Part shown: positions 18,041 through 26,386 of the stretch, in pieces
How the letters are laid out: each line of letters begins with the position of its first letter
Numbering within the stretch: position 1 is the stretch's first letter
From: a virus
Length of the DNA stretch: 64,000 nucleotides
IMG/VR virus record: IMGVR_UViG_3300027816_000051
Location: 124,001-188,000 of that record
Direction: 5' to 3' (one strand)
Translations under genes and position numbers: made by a program
Notes under the pieces: generated by a model
Seen by the model: only the letters and a program-made list of their open reading frames with translations
What the model was told of the DNA's origin: nothing
Database searches by the model: none

Positions 18041-18502
18041 ATGAAGACATATCTTTTATTTTTATTCGCGAATTTCGAAGACCACGAAGACATTGAATTT
18101 TTTTGTTTGGAAGTTCTTGGAGTTAGTCCAAAAATTGCCAAGGTTAGGTTTGTTATTGAAGATACGTCTAAAAGTATAATAGTTATATTTGAATCCGAAT
18201 CAAATAGAAAAGAGCTCTCTGAAGAACTTCACAATATTATTTCTATGGAGGATGTGAAATTTTACTTCCTCTTCGAAAGAGAAAGTATATATAGTGCCAA
18301 TTTACCTATACAGATGAAGGACTTTATGTTTAAGCCAAGTGAAGAATATAGTTCATTAAGGTTAGAATATAATAAAAAAGAAAACACCGAGAACCCTAAC
18401 GAAACAATGGACCTTGATAATATTTTAGAGAAAATTGAACAGGAGGGGATAGACAGTTTGACTCCTGACGAAAAAAAATTCTTGGATGGCTTCCAAAATT
18501 GA
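18041..18502 (+). CDS. Hypothetical protein with Bacteroidota-type C-terminal motif
   Basis: The 153-residue protein has an unrecognised N-terminal part. Its C-terminus DLDNILEKIEQEGIDSLTPD, continuing EKKFLDGF, matches the pattern L-D-x-I-L-x-K-I-x-x-x-G-x-x-S-L-T-x-x-E-x-x-F-L found at the ends of many Bacteroidota proteins (I recall it as DUF6576). It is good evidence for host phylum. The gene lies between the spanin-like pair and the sigma factor. Confidence 0.6.
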   Translation: MKTYLLFLFANFEDHEDIEFFCLEVLGVSPKIAKVRFVIEDTSKSIIVIFESESNRKELSEELHNIISMEDVKFYFLFERESIYSANLPIQMKDFMFKPSEEYSSLRLEYNKKENTENPNETMDLDNILEKIEQEGIDSLTPDEKKFLDGFQN

Positions 18503-18546
18503 TTTTTTTTACATATTTTTACCCATGAACCACAAACCGAACATTC

Positions 18547-19359
18547 ATGGCCAAAACATTACTAATCAACACTGAAGAAATTCAGAACTACATCAAAGAC
18601 ATCCGAAAGATTAAGGTAATTACTCACCAAAGACAGGATGAAGTCTTCGAACTCTTAAAAAATAAAGACCTACCTAAGAAGGAAAGAGTCGATTTGTTAA
18701 ACGAACTCGTAGTGGGTAATCTACGTTTTGTAATCACCGTCGCTAAATCATATCAAAACAATGGTATGGATTTAATTGATTTAATATCCGAAGGTAATAT
18801 CGGTCTCATACGAGCCGCCGAAAGATTTGACCCTAACAGTGGTTACAAATTTATTTCATATGCTGTTTGGTGGATTAAACAATCTATTATGGCTTCTCTA
18901 AACGAGAATTCAAGGATGATAAGACTGCCGTCAAACATTATTCAGGAAAATCAAAAAAGAAAGAAAAATGAACAGTTAAATGTTGATGACCCTTTCTTTA
19001 TCAATTATGAAGATAATGGGGCAGAAATAGTACTACCTCATTGTGTAAACTTGAATGATGAAATAAATGAAGAGGGAGACCAATTAATCGATACCATCAT
19101 TAATGTCAACGCTGATAACCCTGAAGACATTTTAAATACGTCTGAAGAAATTAAAAAAAGAGTTTCTCAAATGCTTTCAATCCTTGACGATAGAGAAAAG
19201 GTCATTATTGAAAAGTCTTATGGGTTGAACGGTATTGAAATGAATTTAGAAGACTTGGGTGATGAATTCGGATGCACTAAAGAACGTATTAGACAACTAC
19301 GTGATAAAGCACTAAAGAAACTTCGTAACGACAGTTATGGATTATTAAACTATTTATAA
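18547..19359 (+). CDS. Sigma-70 family RNA polymerase sigma factor
   Basis: The 270-residue protein has region 2 at about 45-115 (NLRFVITVAKSYQNNGMDLI, DLISEGNIGLIRAAERFDP, FISYAVWWIKQSI), a short region 3 and region 4 at about 205-262 with a helix-turn-helix around LGDEFGCTKERIRQLRDKAL. It lacks region 1.1 and is shorter than a primary RpoD, though region 2.3/2.4 is of the primary-sigma type. It should redirect host RNA polymerase to phage promoters, and the recurring TATTTATA motif is a candidate target. An ACATATTTTT promoter-like stretch lies at 18511-18520. Confidence 0.88.
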   Translation: MAKTLLINTEEIQNYIKDIRKIKVITHQRQDEVFELLKNKDLPKKERVDLLNELVVGNLRFVITVAKSYQNNGMDLIDLISEGNIGLIRAAERFDPNSGYKFISYAVWWIKQSIMASLNENSRMIRLPSNIIQENQKRKKNEQLNVDDPFFINYEDNGAEIVLPHCVNLNDEINEEGDQLIDTIINVNADNPEDILNTSEEIKKRVSQMLSILDDREKVIIEKSYGLNGIEMNLEDLGDEFGCTKERIRQLRDKALKKLRNDSYGLLNYL

Positions 19360-19368
19360 ATAAAAAAC

Positions 19369-19656
19369 ATGAAAAATTTTATTCAAAAAAATTTCACAAT
19401 AATCGTTTTGGTTGTTGCACTTTTAGGATTTTTTAAAAGTTGTGGCGACGGAAGAGAACTCTCTAAAATGAGAAAGGAAATTGAGTCAATTAAAGATTCT
19501 ACCTACACCAAAGAAGAATTGGATGTTAGGTTAAGAATTGAAGGATTGAAATCAGAAAAAAGAATGATTCAAGCAACTGATAGAAAAATTTTAGATGTAA
19601 ACCGTCAAACTGAAATTGATAATGAAATAAGCAAGTTGGAAAATAGTGTTAAATGA
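19369..19656 (+). CDS. Small membrane-anchored coiled-coil protein
   Basis: The 95-residue product has one N-terminal hydrophobic segment (FTIIVLVVALLGFF, about 9-22) followed by SCGDG and a charged helix. A Cys closely follows the segment, but the lipobox is poor (GFFKSC). The stop overlaps the next start (ATGA). It may form a membrane complex with the 19653 product, which starts with the same MKN-x-I-x-K-N pattern. Confidence 0.6.
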   Translation: MKNFIQKNFTIIVLVVALLGFFKSCGDGRELSKMRKEIESIKDSTYTKEELDVRLRIEGLKSEKRMIQATDRKILDVNRQTEIDNEISKLENSVK

Positions 19657-20762
19657 AAAATTGGATTAATAAAAATTATAAAACATTAATAGTATCTGCG
19701 TTTTTAATACCAATTATAACTGTTGCGTTGGTTTCAATATCACACGTAACTAAATGGTACGGAATTTCAAACCCAATTAGTTGGGCTATCTATTTATCAA
19801 TAGGTATCGAAATTGCCGCATTATCTGCGTTGGCTGCAATATCAGCTGATATGGGTAGAAAAGTATATTTCCCATTTGGTATTGTAACCCTCATTCAATT
19901 TATTGGTAATATTTATTTCGCCTATTCATATATTGATATTACGAGTCAAGCATTTATTTCTTGGGTTGAGTTAGTTTCACCACTTTTAGAATATATTGGT
20001 GTTGACCCTACAGACATGATTGGTCACAAAAGATTTTTAGCGTTTTTCGCTGGAGGTATGTTACCAATCATTTCACTTTCTTTTCTACATATGTTAGTTA
20101 AGTTTACTCAGAGTGAGAAAAATACTGTAGAGGTTGAACAACCAGTGGTAAAAGACGCTCCTGAACCCGTTGGTGAAGAAACACCGGTGGTAGATGCTAA
20201 AGACATTGTTGGTGAAGTCTCTCGAGTTAGAATCTCTCAAGAAGATTTAGATATTTTAGAAAAATTACTTAACAAAACCCCCCAACCAAAAGATGTTGAA
20301 ACTCCTGAGGAAGAAGAGGATAATGACTCATCAGATGTTTTTTTAATTGAGGACCATTTAATTAAAGAAGAACCGGTGGTTGTTAAAGAAACAACTATTA
20401 CTCCTGAACCAATTGTTGAAGAACAACCTGTAATAGTTGAAGAACCAATTGTCACACCTGAACCAACTATTGCACCTGAACCAATTGTTGAAGAACAACC
20501 GATAGTAATTGAAGAAACAACTATTACTCCTGAACCAATTGTTGAAGAACAACCTGTAATAGTTGAAGAACAACCGATAGTAATTGAAGAACCAATTGTT
20601 GAAGAACAACCTGTAATAGTTGAAGAACAACCGATAGTAATTGAAGAACCAATTGTTACACCTGAACCGATTGTTGAGGAAATAATTGAAACACCTGAAC
20701 CGATTGTTGAGGAACCAATACAAGATGAACAACTTCCCATTGAGGAAGAAAAAAAAAATTAG
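19653..20762 (+). CDS. Four-helix membrane protein with long E/P/V repeat tail
   Basis: The zero-frame product has 369 residues. Membrane segments lie at about 12-30, 42-62, 75-93 and 128-147. A cytosolic tail (about 150-369) is built of PEPIVEEQPVIVEE-type repeats. The frame ends at TAG 20760 right after ten A residues. In the -1 frame the acidic tail continues without a break for about 50 codons (LEESPQQEESLENFGLDNGE and on) and ends with a basic KRLTRNVGNTQRRRFR at 20911, overlapping the next start. The extension looks genuine, so a programmed -1 frameshift, transcript slippage or a sequencing indel is likely. The role is unknown; the tail may be a scaffold or tether. Confidence 0.7.
   Translation: MKNWINKNYKTLIVSAFLIPIITVALVSISHVTKWYGISNPISWAIYLSIGIEIAALSALAAISADMGRKVYFPFGIVTLIQFIGNIYFAYSYIDITSQAFISWVELVSPLLEYIGVDPTDMIGHKRFLAFFAGGMLPIISLSFLHMLVKFTQSEKNTVEVEQPVVKDAPEPVGEETPVVDAKDIVGEVSRVRISQEDLDILEKLLNKTPQPKDVETPEEEEDNDSSDVFLIEDHLIKEEPVVVKETTITPEPIVEEQPVIVEEPIVTPEPTIAPEPIVEEQPIVIEETTITPEPIVEEQPVIVEEQPIVIEEPIVEEQPVIVEEQPIVIEEPIVTPEPIVEEIIETPEPIVEEPIQDEQLPIEEEKKN
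20535..20648 (+). repeat. Perfect 57-bp tandem repeat
   Basis: Two identical 57-base units (20535-20591 and 20592-20648) each encode 19 residues, PIVEEQPVIVEEQPIVIEE. Diverged partial copies extend back to about 20410. Confidence 0.92.
20749..20758 (+). other. A10 slippery run, candidate -1 frameshift site
   Basis: Ten A residues sit just before the zero-frame TAG. In-frame codons are AAA-AAA-AAT, which provides A-AAA-AAA and A-AAA-AAT heptamers. A -1 shift joins the membrane protein to a continuous 50-codon extension ending at 20911. I did not find an obvious strong stimulatory hairpin. Confidence 0.55.
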
Positions 20763-20876
20763 AAGAGTCCCCACAACAGGAGGAATCGTTGGAAAACTTT
20801 GGTTTGGACAATGGGGAAATAAATAATACAGAAGACAACGACATTTCTTCTGTTATCAGTAAAAGGTTAACTAGAA

Positions 20877-21482
20877 ATGTTGGAAATACACAACGTAGAA
20901 GGTTTAGATGATAAAACTTTAAATGTTGTTCGTCGCAGAACGAAAAAAACCCAAATATTACTGTACGACACTAATAGACGTGCGGACGATTTCATTAATA
21001 AATTAAAGTACAGGAAGTGTGGTAAATACGACGAAATACCACACTTTATTGTCACTAAATTAGGTACAATCTACCAACTTTTCGATACCAACTATTATTC
21101 AAATACATTTGACGAACCTTATATTGACAAACAATTTATTAAAATTGCGGTTGAAAATTTAGGATGGTTAAGTAAAAATACCGTAACAGGTTTCATGCAT
21201 AATTGGATTGGAGACCCTTACAGATGTGAACCTTTCGTTAGAAATTGGAGAAACCATTATTTTTGGGATAGGTATAATGATGACCAAGTATTATCAATTT
21301 CATCATTGTGTGAACATATATGTGAATCCCACGGTATACCAAAAAATATAGTACCTTCTCAGGGATATCTTGAAAGCGCTATTAAATTTAATGGTGTAGT
21401 GTGTAAATCTAATTTCTCAAATATTTATACAGATATAAACCCATCATTTAATTTTAGACTAATTTTTAAAAATGAACAATAG
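20877..21482 (+). CDS. N-acetylmuramoyl-L-alanine amidase-like protein, zinc site degenerate
   Basis: The 201-residue protein follows the amidase_2/PGRP fold order: EIPHFIVTKLGTIYQLFD (about 58-75), IKIAVENLGWL, DQVLSISSLCEHICESHGIP (about 142-161) and TDINPSFNF near the end. The usual His of the first strand is replaced (ILLYDTNR), and the second His motif is GVVCKSNF, so at least two zinc ligands appear missing. It may therefore be a peptidoglycan-binding or virion protein rather than an active endolysin. Its start lies inside the frameshift extension of the previous gene, and its end overlaps the next gene by 11 bases. Confidence 0.5.
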   Translation: MLEIHNVEGLDDKTLNVVRRRTKKTQILLYDTNRRADDFINKLKYRKCGKYDEIPHFIVTKLGTIYQLFDTNYYSNTFDEPYIDKQFIKIAVENLGWLSKNTVTGFMHNWIGDPYRCEPFVRNWRNHYFWDRYNDDQVLSISSLCEHICESHGIPKNIVPSQGYLESAIKFNGVVCKSNFSNIYTDINPSFNFRLIFKNEQ

Positions 21483-22017
21483 AAAAACATCGGGGTACGA
21501 CGAGATAAAAGGTATGTTAAAGACGTTAAGGTCTCTTAATGAAACCGTGTACACCAACAAGAATTTGATTAAGGAAGAGGATGAAACTCAACAACCTAAT
21601 ACCAATACACAAAATACCGATAACGAGTTAAACAAAAAACAGTACGATAACGTGGAGGTTGTTAATGATGTGGATGTTAAATTATTGTCTTCTGACCAAG
21701 AGGATATAAAACTTAAACCTGAAGAAAAAACCGCCTTATCACAAATAATTGATTCATTTAGACAACAAGTTTCACAAATTGCAAGTTTAGAACCTGGAAT
21801 TACCATAACCGAGACTGAAATCAGACTTGATGGTGAAATTACAGACTTAGAAATTAATTTTGTTATGATTTCGGGTGAAGGTAGTGGGTTATACATAAAT
21901 GGCGACATGTTATTATTAGACGACGAAACAATGGACATGTTAGAAAAATTGAGAAAATTTGAACCAACTTTCACATCGGCTATGGAGCCATTAATTAGAG
22001 ATAGAATGAACGCATAA
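21472..22017 (+). CDS. Hypothetical phage protein, probable virion-module member
   Basis: The 181-residue acidic protein has a low-complexity Asn/Gln/Thr region (about 38-55) and then a compact C-terminal domain (EKTALSQIIDSFRQQVSQIA, ITITETEIRLDGEITDLEIN). I do not recognise the family. An L-N-E tripeptide (RSLNET) lies near the N-terminus. It is tightly coupled to the next gene, sharing one base with it. Confidence 0.55.
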   Translation: MNNRKTSGYDEIKGMLKTLRSLNETVYTNKNLIKEEDETQQPNTNTQNTDNELNKKQYDNVEVVNDVDVKLLSSDQEDIKLKPEEKTALSQIIDSFRQQVSQIASLEPGITITETEIRLDGEITDLEINFVMISGEGSGLYINGDMLLLDDETMDMLEKLRKFEPTFTSAMEPLIRDRMNA

Positions 22018-22256
22018 TGGCACTTACAAACACCGATGTTAAAGAAATTGAAAAGATTGCAAGAAAAGAAATGAAAGATTTTCTTGAGACCACTCAAGCA
22101 CATACCATTGTAATGAAAATAATACAAAAAGAGATAGGTGCTAGGTCAGTTGATGAAAGAATCGTTGACCTATCATCTAAAGTTGTTGTGGAACTTTTCA
22201 AAACACTATGGCAACGTAAGTCTTTTTGGGAACAACCCTTAAAAAGTGTTAGATAA
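22017..22256 (+). CDS. Small helical phage protein
   Basis: The 79-residue protein is predicted helical and charged (DVKEIEKIARKEMKDFLETT). Its start shares the A of the previous stop, and its stop shares a base with the next start. This perfect packing supports expression as one unit. The function is unknown. Confidence 0.6.
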   Translation: MALTNTDVKEIEKIARKEMKDFLETTQAHTIVMKIIQKEIGARSVDERIVDLSSKVVVELFKTLWQRKSFWEQPLKSVR

Positions 22257-22759
22257 TGTCATATAATTTCGAGAAAATATTGAGAGGGAAAAAATCTTCC
22301 CCAAAAGATACAAATGAAACTTCTGCAGATTCCTCAGGTTCATTTGAGGGAGCTCTGAGCGGTCCATTAGTTAAAAGGAAAATAAAAAAGATTCATAATT
22401 TTGAAGAAGAATTAAGTGAAGTTACAGACTCTTCTTCTTCAGGACAATATGACACTTCTTATAGTGCTGGTAGGTCGAACCCATTAAAAATCAATGGTCC
22501 CAATAGTATCATGAACAGTCGAGCGGTAAAAGATAAAAATTTCCCAAAATGGGGAGGTCCTGGTGGTGTTTATGTAAAGGTAAAAGAAAGATGTAAAAAA
22601 TATCCTTACTGTAATCAGGGTGATATCAAAAGTTTAGATTTTTTTGAAGACCAAGAATTGAAAGAATCCGTTTATAATGTATCAAAAAAATTAGGATTAC
22701 CGTATTCTCAGGTCGAGAAAATTGTAATAAATGAAATAAATAAGATATTTATTAAGTAA
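22256..22759 (+). CDS. Hypothetical virion-module protein with SSSGQY motif
   Basis: The 167-residue protein has a Ser/Thr-rich disordered first half, with EVTDSSSSGQYDTSYSAGR at about 55-73. A central block reads FPKWGGPGGVYVKVKERCKK, and PYCNQGD follows. The C-terminal helix pair (VYNVSKKLGLPYSQVEKIVI) looks DNA- or protein-binding. I have seen SSSGQY-type segments in phage virion proteins, but the role here is unknown. It directly precedes the probable prohead protein at 22760. Confidence 0.5.
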   Translation: MSYNFEKILRGKKSSPKDTNETSADSSGSFEGALSGPLVKRKIKKIHNFEEELSEVTDSSSSGQYDTSYSAGRSNPLKINGPNSIMNSRAVKDKNFPKWGGPGGVYVKVKERCKKYPYCNQGDIKSLDFFEDQELKESVYNVSKKLGLPYSQVEKIVINEINKIFIK

Positions 22760-24085
22760 ATGAAAAAGAATATATCAAATATCATTTCGGAGTCATTATT
22801 TGACGAAGTAAAAAGAACCATATTAAAAGAAAATAAAAAATCTCAAGATATGTTTCAAATTACTTGCGAGGGAGAACCCGTTGAAACATTTGAATCCGAA
22901 GAAATTGCAATGCAACATTTGGATATTTATAAAAAGAAACATCCTAAAAAGGAGTTCATAATCGAAAAAGTAAAATATAATTCACCAACTGAAATGATTG
23001 ATAAATTAGACCAGATGGGAGAAGAATTAGAAGAAAATAAAGAAACCACAAAAATGAAAAAAATTAAAGTATCGAGCATGGCAGAAGCCATTTTATCCGC
23101 TAAAGAAAAAGGTCTAAAAGAAATTAAATTTAACGGAAAAGTACATAATGTTGAAGAATCATGGAAACAACTTGAAGAAGAGGAAGGTGTTTGTGATGAG
23201 TGTGGACAAGGTTATATGGAAGAAGAAACAAATGTGGAGGAATCAAGCGCGTTTGTTTTGGCTGCTGATAAAGCGAGAGATGCTGGTAAAAAAGAATTCG
23301 AATTCCCTAAAGGAAGTGGTAAAATGCATAAAGTAACAATCACTAAAGATATTGATACAAATGAAGGTGAAATGGGTACGTGTAGTGAGTGTGGTTCACC
23401 CATGAATGAGGAAGGAATGTGTTCAGAGTGTGGTACTGGTATGTATGAATCTAAGAAATCGGTTCTTAGACTTACTGAAAGTGAAATGGTTTCTTTGATT
23501 AAAAAAATGGTAATTGATTCAAAAAAAAATCTAAGTGAGGCGGTACCCGGTATTGCGGTAACTAAGAAAGCTCAGAGTGGTTCTAAAAAAGAAAATGACG
23601 ACGCAATTAAAGATGTTCAGAAAAAACTGAAAAAAGCATCAACATTTGATGGTAATGATAATCCTGAGTTTCCAAAACAAGTTGGTAAAGGTGAAAAAAT
23701 GGCGGTAAACCCAACTGAGAAACAAGAAGAGTATATTGATGATAATATGAAGGGTGGTACCCTTTTAGATTTAAATTATGATTTTGAACCATCAGAATCA
23801 TTCAAAAAAAGATTAAAAATGGCATTAGAAGGTGACTCAAAAATGGGTAACTCACAAAATGCTGCTAACGTTATAAAAACAAAAACAGGAGAGAGATTAA
23901 GTAAATCGGCTGAAAGAAAAAAAGAAAAAGAGAAAGACGCACCTGAAGCATTCCATGGAGCAAGAGGAGTTCAACCTTTAAAAGTAAAGAGTGTGAATGA
24001 ATCTAAAACTACAATGACTTCAATTGTGAATGAGGAAATCTCGAGAATGAAAAAAATCATCGGATACAACGAAAGTACTCAGTAA
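22760..24085 (+). CDS. Possible prohead/internal virion protein with zinc ribbons
   Basis: The 441-residue, Lys/Glu-rich, largely helical protein has three Cys pairs: CDECG near 148, and CSECG twice near 211 and 221. Two segments resemble T4 capsid-targeting peptides with an (I/L)-x-E cleavage tripeptide: NIISES at the N-terminus, and RLTESEMVSLIKKMV then NLSEAVPG at about 238-265. The C-terminus has TSIVNEEISRMKKIIGY. This suggests a scaffold or internal head protein processed by a prohead protease, possibly two ancestral units fused. The motifs are seen; the assembly role is inferred. Confidence 0.45.
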   Translation: MKKNISNIISESLFDEVKRTILKENKKSQDMFQITCEGEPVETFESEEIAMQHLDIYKKKHPKKEFIIEKVKYNSPTEMIDKLDQMGEELEENKETTKMKKIKVSSMAEAILSAKEKGLKEIKFNGKVHNVEESWKQLEEEEGVCDECGQGYMEEETNVEESSAFVLAADKARDAGKKEFEFPKGSGKMHKVTITKDIDTNEGEMGTCSECGSPMNEEGMCSECGTGMYESKKSVLRLTESEMVSLIKKMVIDSKKNLSEAVPGIAVTKKAQSGSKKENDDAIKDVQKKLKKASTFDGNDNPEFPKQVGKGEKMAVNPTEKQEEYIDDNMKGGTLLDLNYDFEPSESFKKRLKMALEGDSKMGNSQNAANVIKTKTGERLSKSAERKKEKEKDAPEAFHGARGVQPLKVKSVNESKTTMTSIVNEEISRMKKIIGYNESTQ

Positions 24086-24126
24086 TCTTCTTTTTTTTGT
24101 TTTCTTTTATCCTTATATTTTAACAG

Positions 24127-24591
24127 ATGAGGATTATGGAAAATAGAGAAGAGTATATTGAGTCAGATATTTCTGAAAAATACAAACATCAAATAGACAT
24201 TTGGTATAGAACCTACAACATTAATAGGGATAAAATAATATTATTTTATGATTTCCTATCTTCTTTATATGATTTAGTAGACGAAACCTTTTTAGGTTCT
24301 GATGTACTTTATGACGAAATAGACCAACGAAACCATTTTAATTGGTGTTGGAATAAAATAATCACCAATTTTGATAAAGAAAAAATATTCTTCAAGGAGA
24401 AAGGAACCCACTATGAATATATGTGGAATTTTTTCTATGAGGCGTACTATTTTGTTAAATTGGAAGAAAAAGAAAATAGAATATCTGAATACTTTTACAA
24501 GTTATTTGATTTTAGATATCAAAAGTCAAGGTCCGAGTTGGACATTCTCACAGAAATTTATAAATTATTCGAACAAAACTTGAAAAAGTAG
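24127..24591 (+). CDS. Hypothetical protein
   Basis: The 154-residue protein is rich in aromatic residues (YDFLSSLYDLVDETFLGSD, HYEYMWNFFYEAYYF). It is predicted mostly helical and soluble. No known motif is visible. A T-rich stretch and TTATATTTTA (24113-24122) form a promoter-like region. An ATG at 24136 is an alternative start. Confidence 0.6.
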   Translation: MRIMENREEYIESDISEKYKHQIDIWYRTYNINRDKIILFYDFLSSLYDLVDETFLGSDVLYDEIDQRNHFNWCWNKIITNFDKEKIFFKEKGTHYEYMWNFFYEAYYFVKLEEKENRISEYFYKLFDFRYQKSRSELDILTEIYKLFEQNLKK

Positions 24592-24595
24592 TTTA

Positions 24596-24626
24596 TTTTC
24601 CGTATACTATATATAAAAACGGAAAA
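24596..24626. repeat. Inverted repeat directly before the histone-like gene
   Basis: TTTTCCGT (24596-24603) and ACGGAAAA (24619-24626) flank a 15-base AT spacer, and the ATG follows at once at 24627. It could be an operator, a hairpin covering the start, or the end signal of the upstream gene. Confidence 0.55.
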
Positions 24627-24809
24627 ATGGACACACTTAAACAAATCAAAGACTTGGTGGAAAAAATGTCTGTTGATACCACCAAGGTATTCGAAAAGGG
24701 TAATAGAAGTGCATCTATTCGAGCTAGAAAATATGCTCAAGAAATAAAAGAGTTAATTCCTCTTTATAGAAAAGAACTATTACAAGAAATAAAAAAACAT
24801 GATGATTAA
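24627..24809 (+). CDS. Hc1-type histone-like DNA-binding protein
   Basis: The 60-residue protein matches the short Bacteroidota form of the histone H1-like Hc1 family. A helix (QIKDLVEKMSVDTTKVFEKG) is followed by NRSASIRARKYAQEIKEL and a final charged helix. In host members the N-R/K-x-A-x-x-R-A-R-K segment is the conserved core. It lacks the long Ala/Lys tail of chlamydial Hc1. It probably binds or compacts DNA, either phage DNA or the host nucleoid. A perfect 8-bp inverted repeat covers its leader. It overlaps the next small gene by 11 bases. Confidence 0.7.
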   Translation: MDTLKQIKDLVEKMSVDTTKVFEKGNRSASIRARKYAQEIKELIPLYRKELLQEIKKHDD

Positions 24810-24981
24810 TTATATCTTTATTTTTTTGATGGTATTGAGTACCATTTACGTACTAAGGTTCTGTGTTGAATTTTTGATAAAATTCTTCTCAGAACAACCC
24901 TCAATATTAAAGTTGACCAAAATAGAATCTGTTTTGTTTTATCTTGCGGTTTCTTACATAATAACATTTTTAATAATATAA
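24799..24981 (+). CDS. Small two-helix membrane protein
   Basis: The 60-residue product has two hydrophobic segments (INYIFIFLMVLSTIYVLRF and VLFYLAVSYIITFLII) joined by a short charged loop. It overlaps the histone-like gene. The function is unknown. Confidence 0.55.
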   Translation: MMINYIFIFLMVLSTIYVLRFCVEFLIKFFSEQPSILKLTKIESVLFYLAVSYIITFLII

Positions 24982-24985
24982 TTTA

Positions 24986-25441
24986 GTGTTTGACAATATA
25001 AGACATTTAAGACCATATTTTTTCTCTTTGAGAGAAATAGACAATAACGTAAGTTTAGACATTAAACTTCCTGTTACTTGGAAAATCGAATCAATAATTT
25101 CTCAATACAAATCTATCAAATATAAGATACAAGATAAAAATGAGAAATTTACTTTGGTTTCATTAATCAGTAATGCAACCGCTGATGGTTATGATGTTGT
25201 TTTTTCTTGTGCAAAAGAAATAATAACCATGAATAAAGAAATGGAAGAGAAACAAAGACTCTTACAACAAAAGATTAAAGAGTTAGAAGTTTTGTTTCAA
25301 CACCAGACACTTGATAAGTTAAAAGAAATATCATTTATTGAGGATGCAAGACAAGAGAATACAACAGGGATTAAATTGGTTGAATCGGGAAGTGGAGAGG
25401 GACTCCAAGGAGATACAATCCCACAAGAATCAAATGATTGA
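24986..25441 (+). CDS. Hypothetical protein with GTG start
   Basis: The 151-residue product starts at GTG 24986, four bases after the previous stop. A globular first half is followed by a coiled coil (EMEEKQRLLQQKIKELEVLF, about 88-110) and a flexible Gly/Glu-rich tail. No family is recognised. Confidence 0.55.
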   Translation: MFDNIRHLRPYFFSLREIDNNVSLDIKLPVTWKIESIISQYKSIKYKIQDKNEKFTLVSLISNATADGYDVVFSCAKEIITMNKEMEEKQRLLQQKIKELEVLFQHQTLDKLKEISFIEDARQENTTGIKLVESGSGEGLQGDTIPQESND

Positions 25442-25550
25442 GGAAATCAAAAAATTGGATAAAACCAAAATGTTTGAGACCCCTAAAAAAGAAAAACTTT
25501 CTTTTTTTAAAAGACTTTCTATAATTTTTGGATATGGAAAAAAAAGGTGA
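25434..25550 (+). CDS. Small basic protein
   Basis: ATG 25434 overlaps the previous stop (ATGATTGA) and gives 38 residues beginning MIEEIKKLDKTKMF and ending in basic KRLSIIFGYGKKR. A longer version starting at 25338 would lie wholly over the previous gene and is less likely. The function is unknown. Confidence 0.45.
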   Translation: MIEEIKKLDKTKMFETPKKEKLSFFKRLSIIFGYGKKR

Positions 25551-25767
25551 CTTGATAAATCAATTGGCAATAATATCAGATTTAATTGAAAAAATTAATT
25601 TGGATACTAAATCGTGCACATTGGTTATTGAGTTAGAAAACGAAAAGTTTCTACAAACTTTTGATTATATCTCAAAAAAACAAAATAGTCGAATGGTTAA
25701 ACCCGACAAAACTTTTACAATTAAAATTGGTCAGGTGGATATCATCTTTAATAAGAGTAGTGTCTAA
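25534..25767 (+). CDS. Small hypothetical protein
   Basis: The 77-residue product starts at ATG 25534, inside the end of the previous small gene. It has a helix (LINQLAIISDLIEKINLD) followed by beta strands (SCTLVIELENEKFLQTFDYI). Its end overlaps the end of the convergent gene on the minus strand by 20 bases. Confidence 0.5.
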   Translation: MEKKGDLINQLAIISDLIEKINLDTKSCTLVIELENEKFLQTFDYISKKQNSRMVKPDKTFTIKIGQVDIIFNKSSV

Positions 25768-26386
25768 ATAATTCTGATTTTTTAAATCCTTTGGATTCAA
25801 GTAGTTGATATAACAATTTTCTTTGTGCGGTTGACACGTCTTTTATGAATATGAAATTACCTTTCTTCTTTTTTAGAACGTCCTCTCTTATCAATTCAAA
25901 CAACCTTTTAGCGTCACGGATGTTCTTATTTCCAAACAACAGTATATTATCATCGTTTTGAACAAATAGTTTATTATTCAATGTGAATATTTGACCTATT
26001 TCATTTATAGATGTTATTTGTTCTAACAATTCATGATATCTAATTCTTTCCTTCTTTTGAAAATCGTATATTAGTTCTTCTTTCCAATAAGGAATTATCT
26101 CTTTGATTCTGAATTTATCATCTTCGTACTTAGCCTCAATCAATCTCCCCAAACTATCCTTGACAAATGTTTTAGTCGCCCACCTATTGTTAGGAAAAAT
26201 TAACGCAAGTTCATAAACTACTTCGTTGTTTCTTTTTCTGTTTTGTGTTTTTACAAATCTTGGTTTTTTCTCTGTCTTATATTCATGCCAATACTCGTAC
26301 ACAGTTGTCCTTTTTTGACACCTGTATAGAATTTTAACTCTTTTCTTGTTACAAAAGAGAACTACAAAGTATTTTCCATTTTTCAT
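25748..26386 (-). CDS. Hypothetical protein
   Basis: The 212-residue basic protein has a beta-rich N-terminus (YFVVLFCNKKRVKILYRC, TVYEYWHEYK). The C-terminal part has KNIRDAKRLFELIREDVL and KDVSTAQRKLLYQLLESKGF. This gives the look of a nucleic-acid or virion accessory protein, but no family is recognised. It is translationally coupled to the small minus-strand membrane gene (4-base overlap) and converges on the plus-strand set. Confidence 0.6.
   Translation of the reverse strand: MKNGKYFVVLFCNKKRVKILYRCQKRTTVYEYWHEYKTEKKPRFVKTQNRKRNNEVVYELALIFPNNRWATKTFVKDSLGRLIEAKYEDDKFRIKEIIPYWKEELIYDFQKKERIRYHELLEQITSINEIGQIFTLNNKLFVQNDDNILLFGNKNIRDAKRLFELIREDVLKKKKGNFIFIKDVSTAQRKLLYQLLESKGFKKSELFRHYSY

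Noticed and set aside
20395-20720. CRISPR-like spaced repeats
   Set aside because: The repeats are in-frame coding repeats without unique spacers of constant length.
20237-20774. Minus-strand frames rich in Ser/Ile/Gly and Phe/Asn over the E/P/V repeat tail
   Set aside because: They are shadows of the repeated plus-strand coding sequence.
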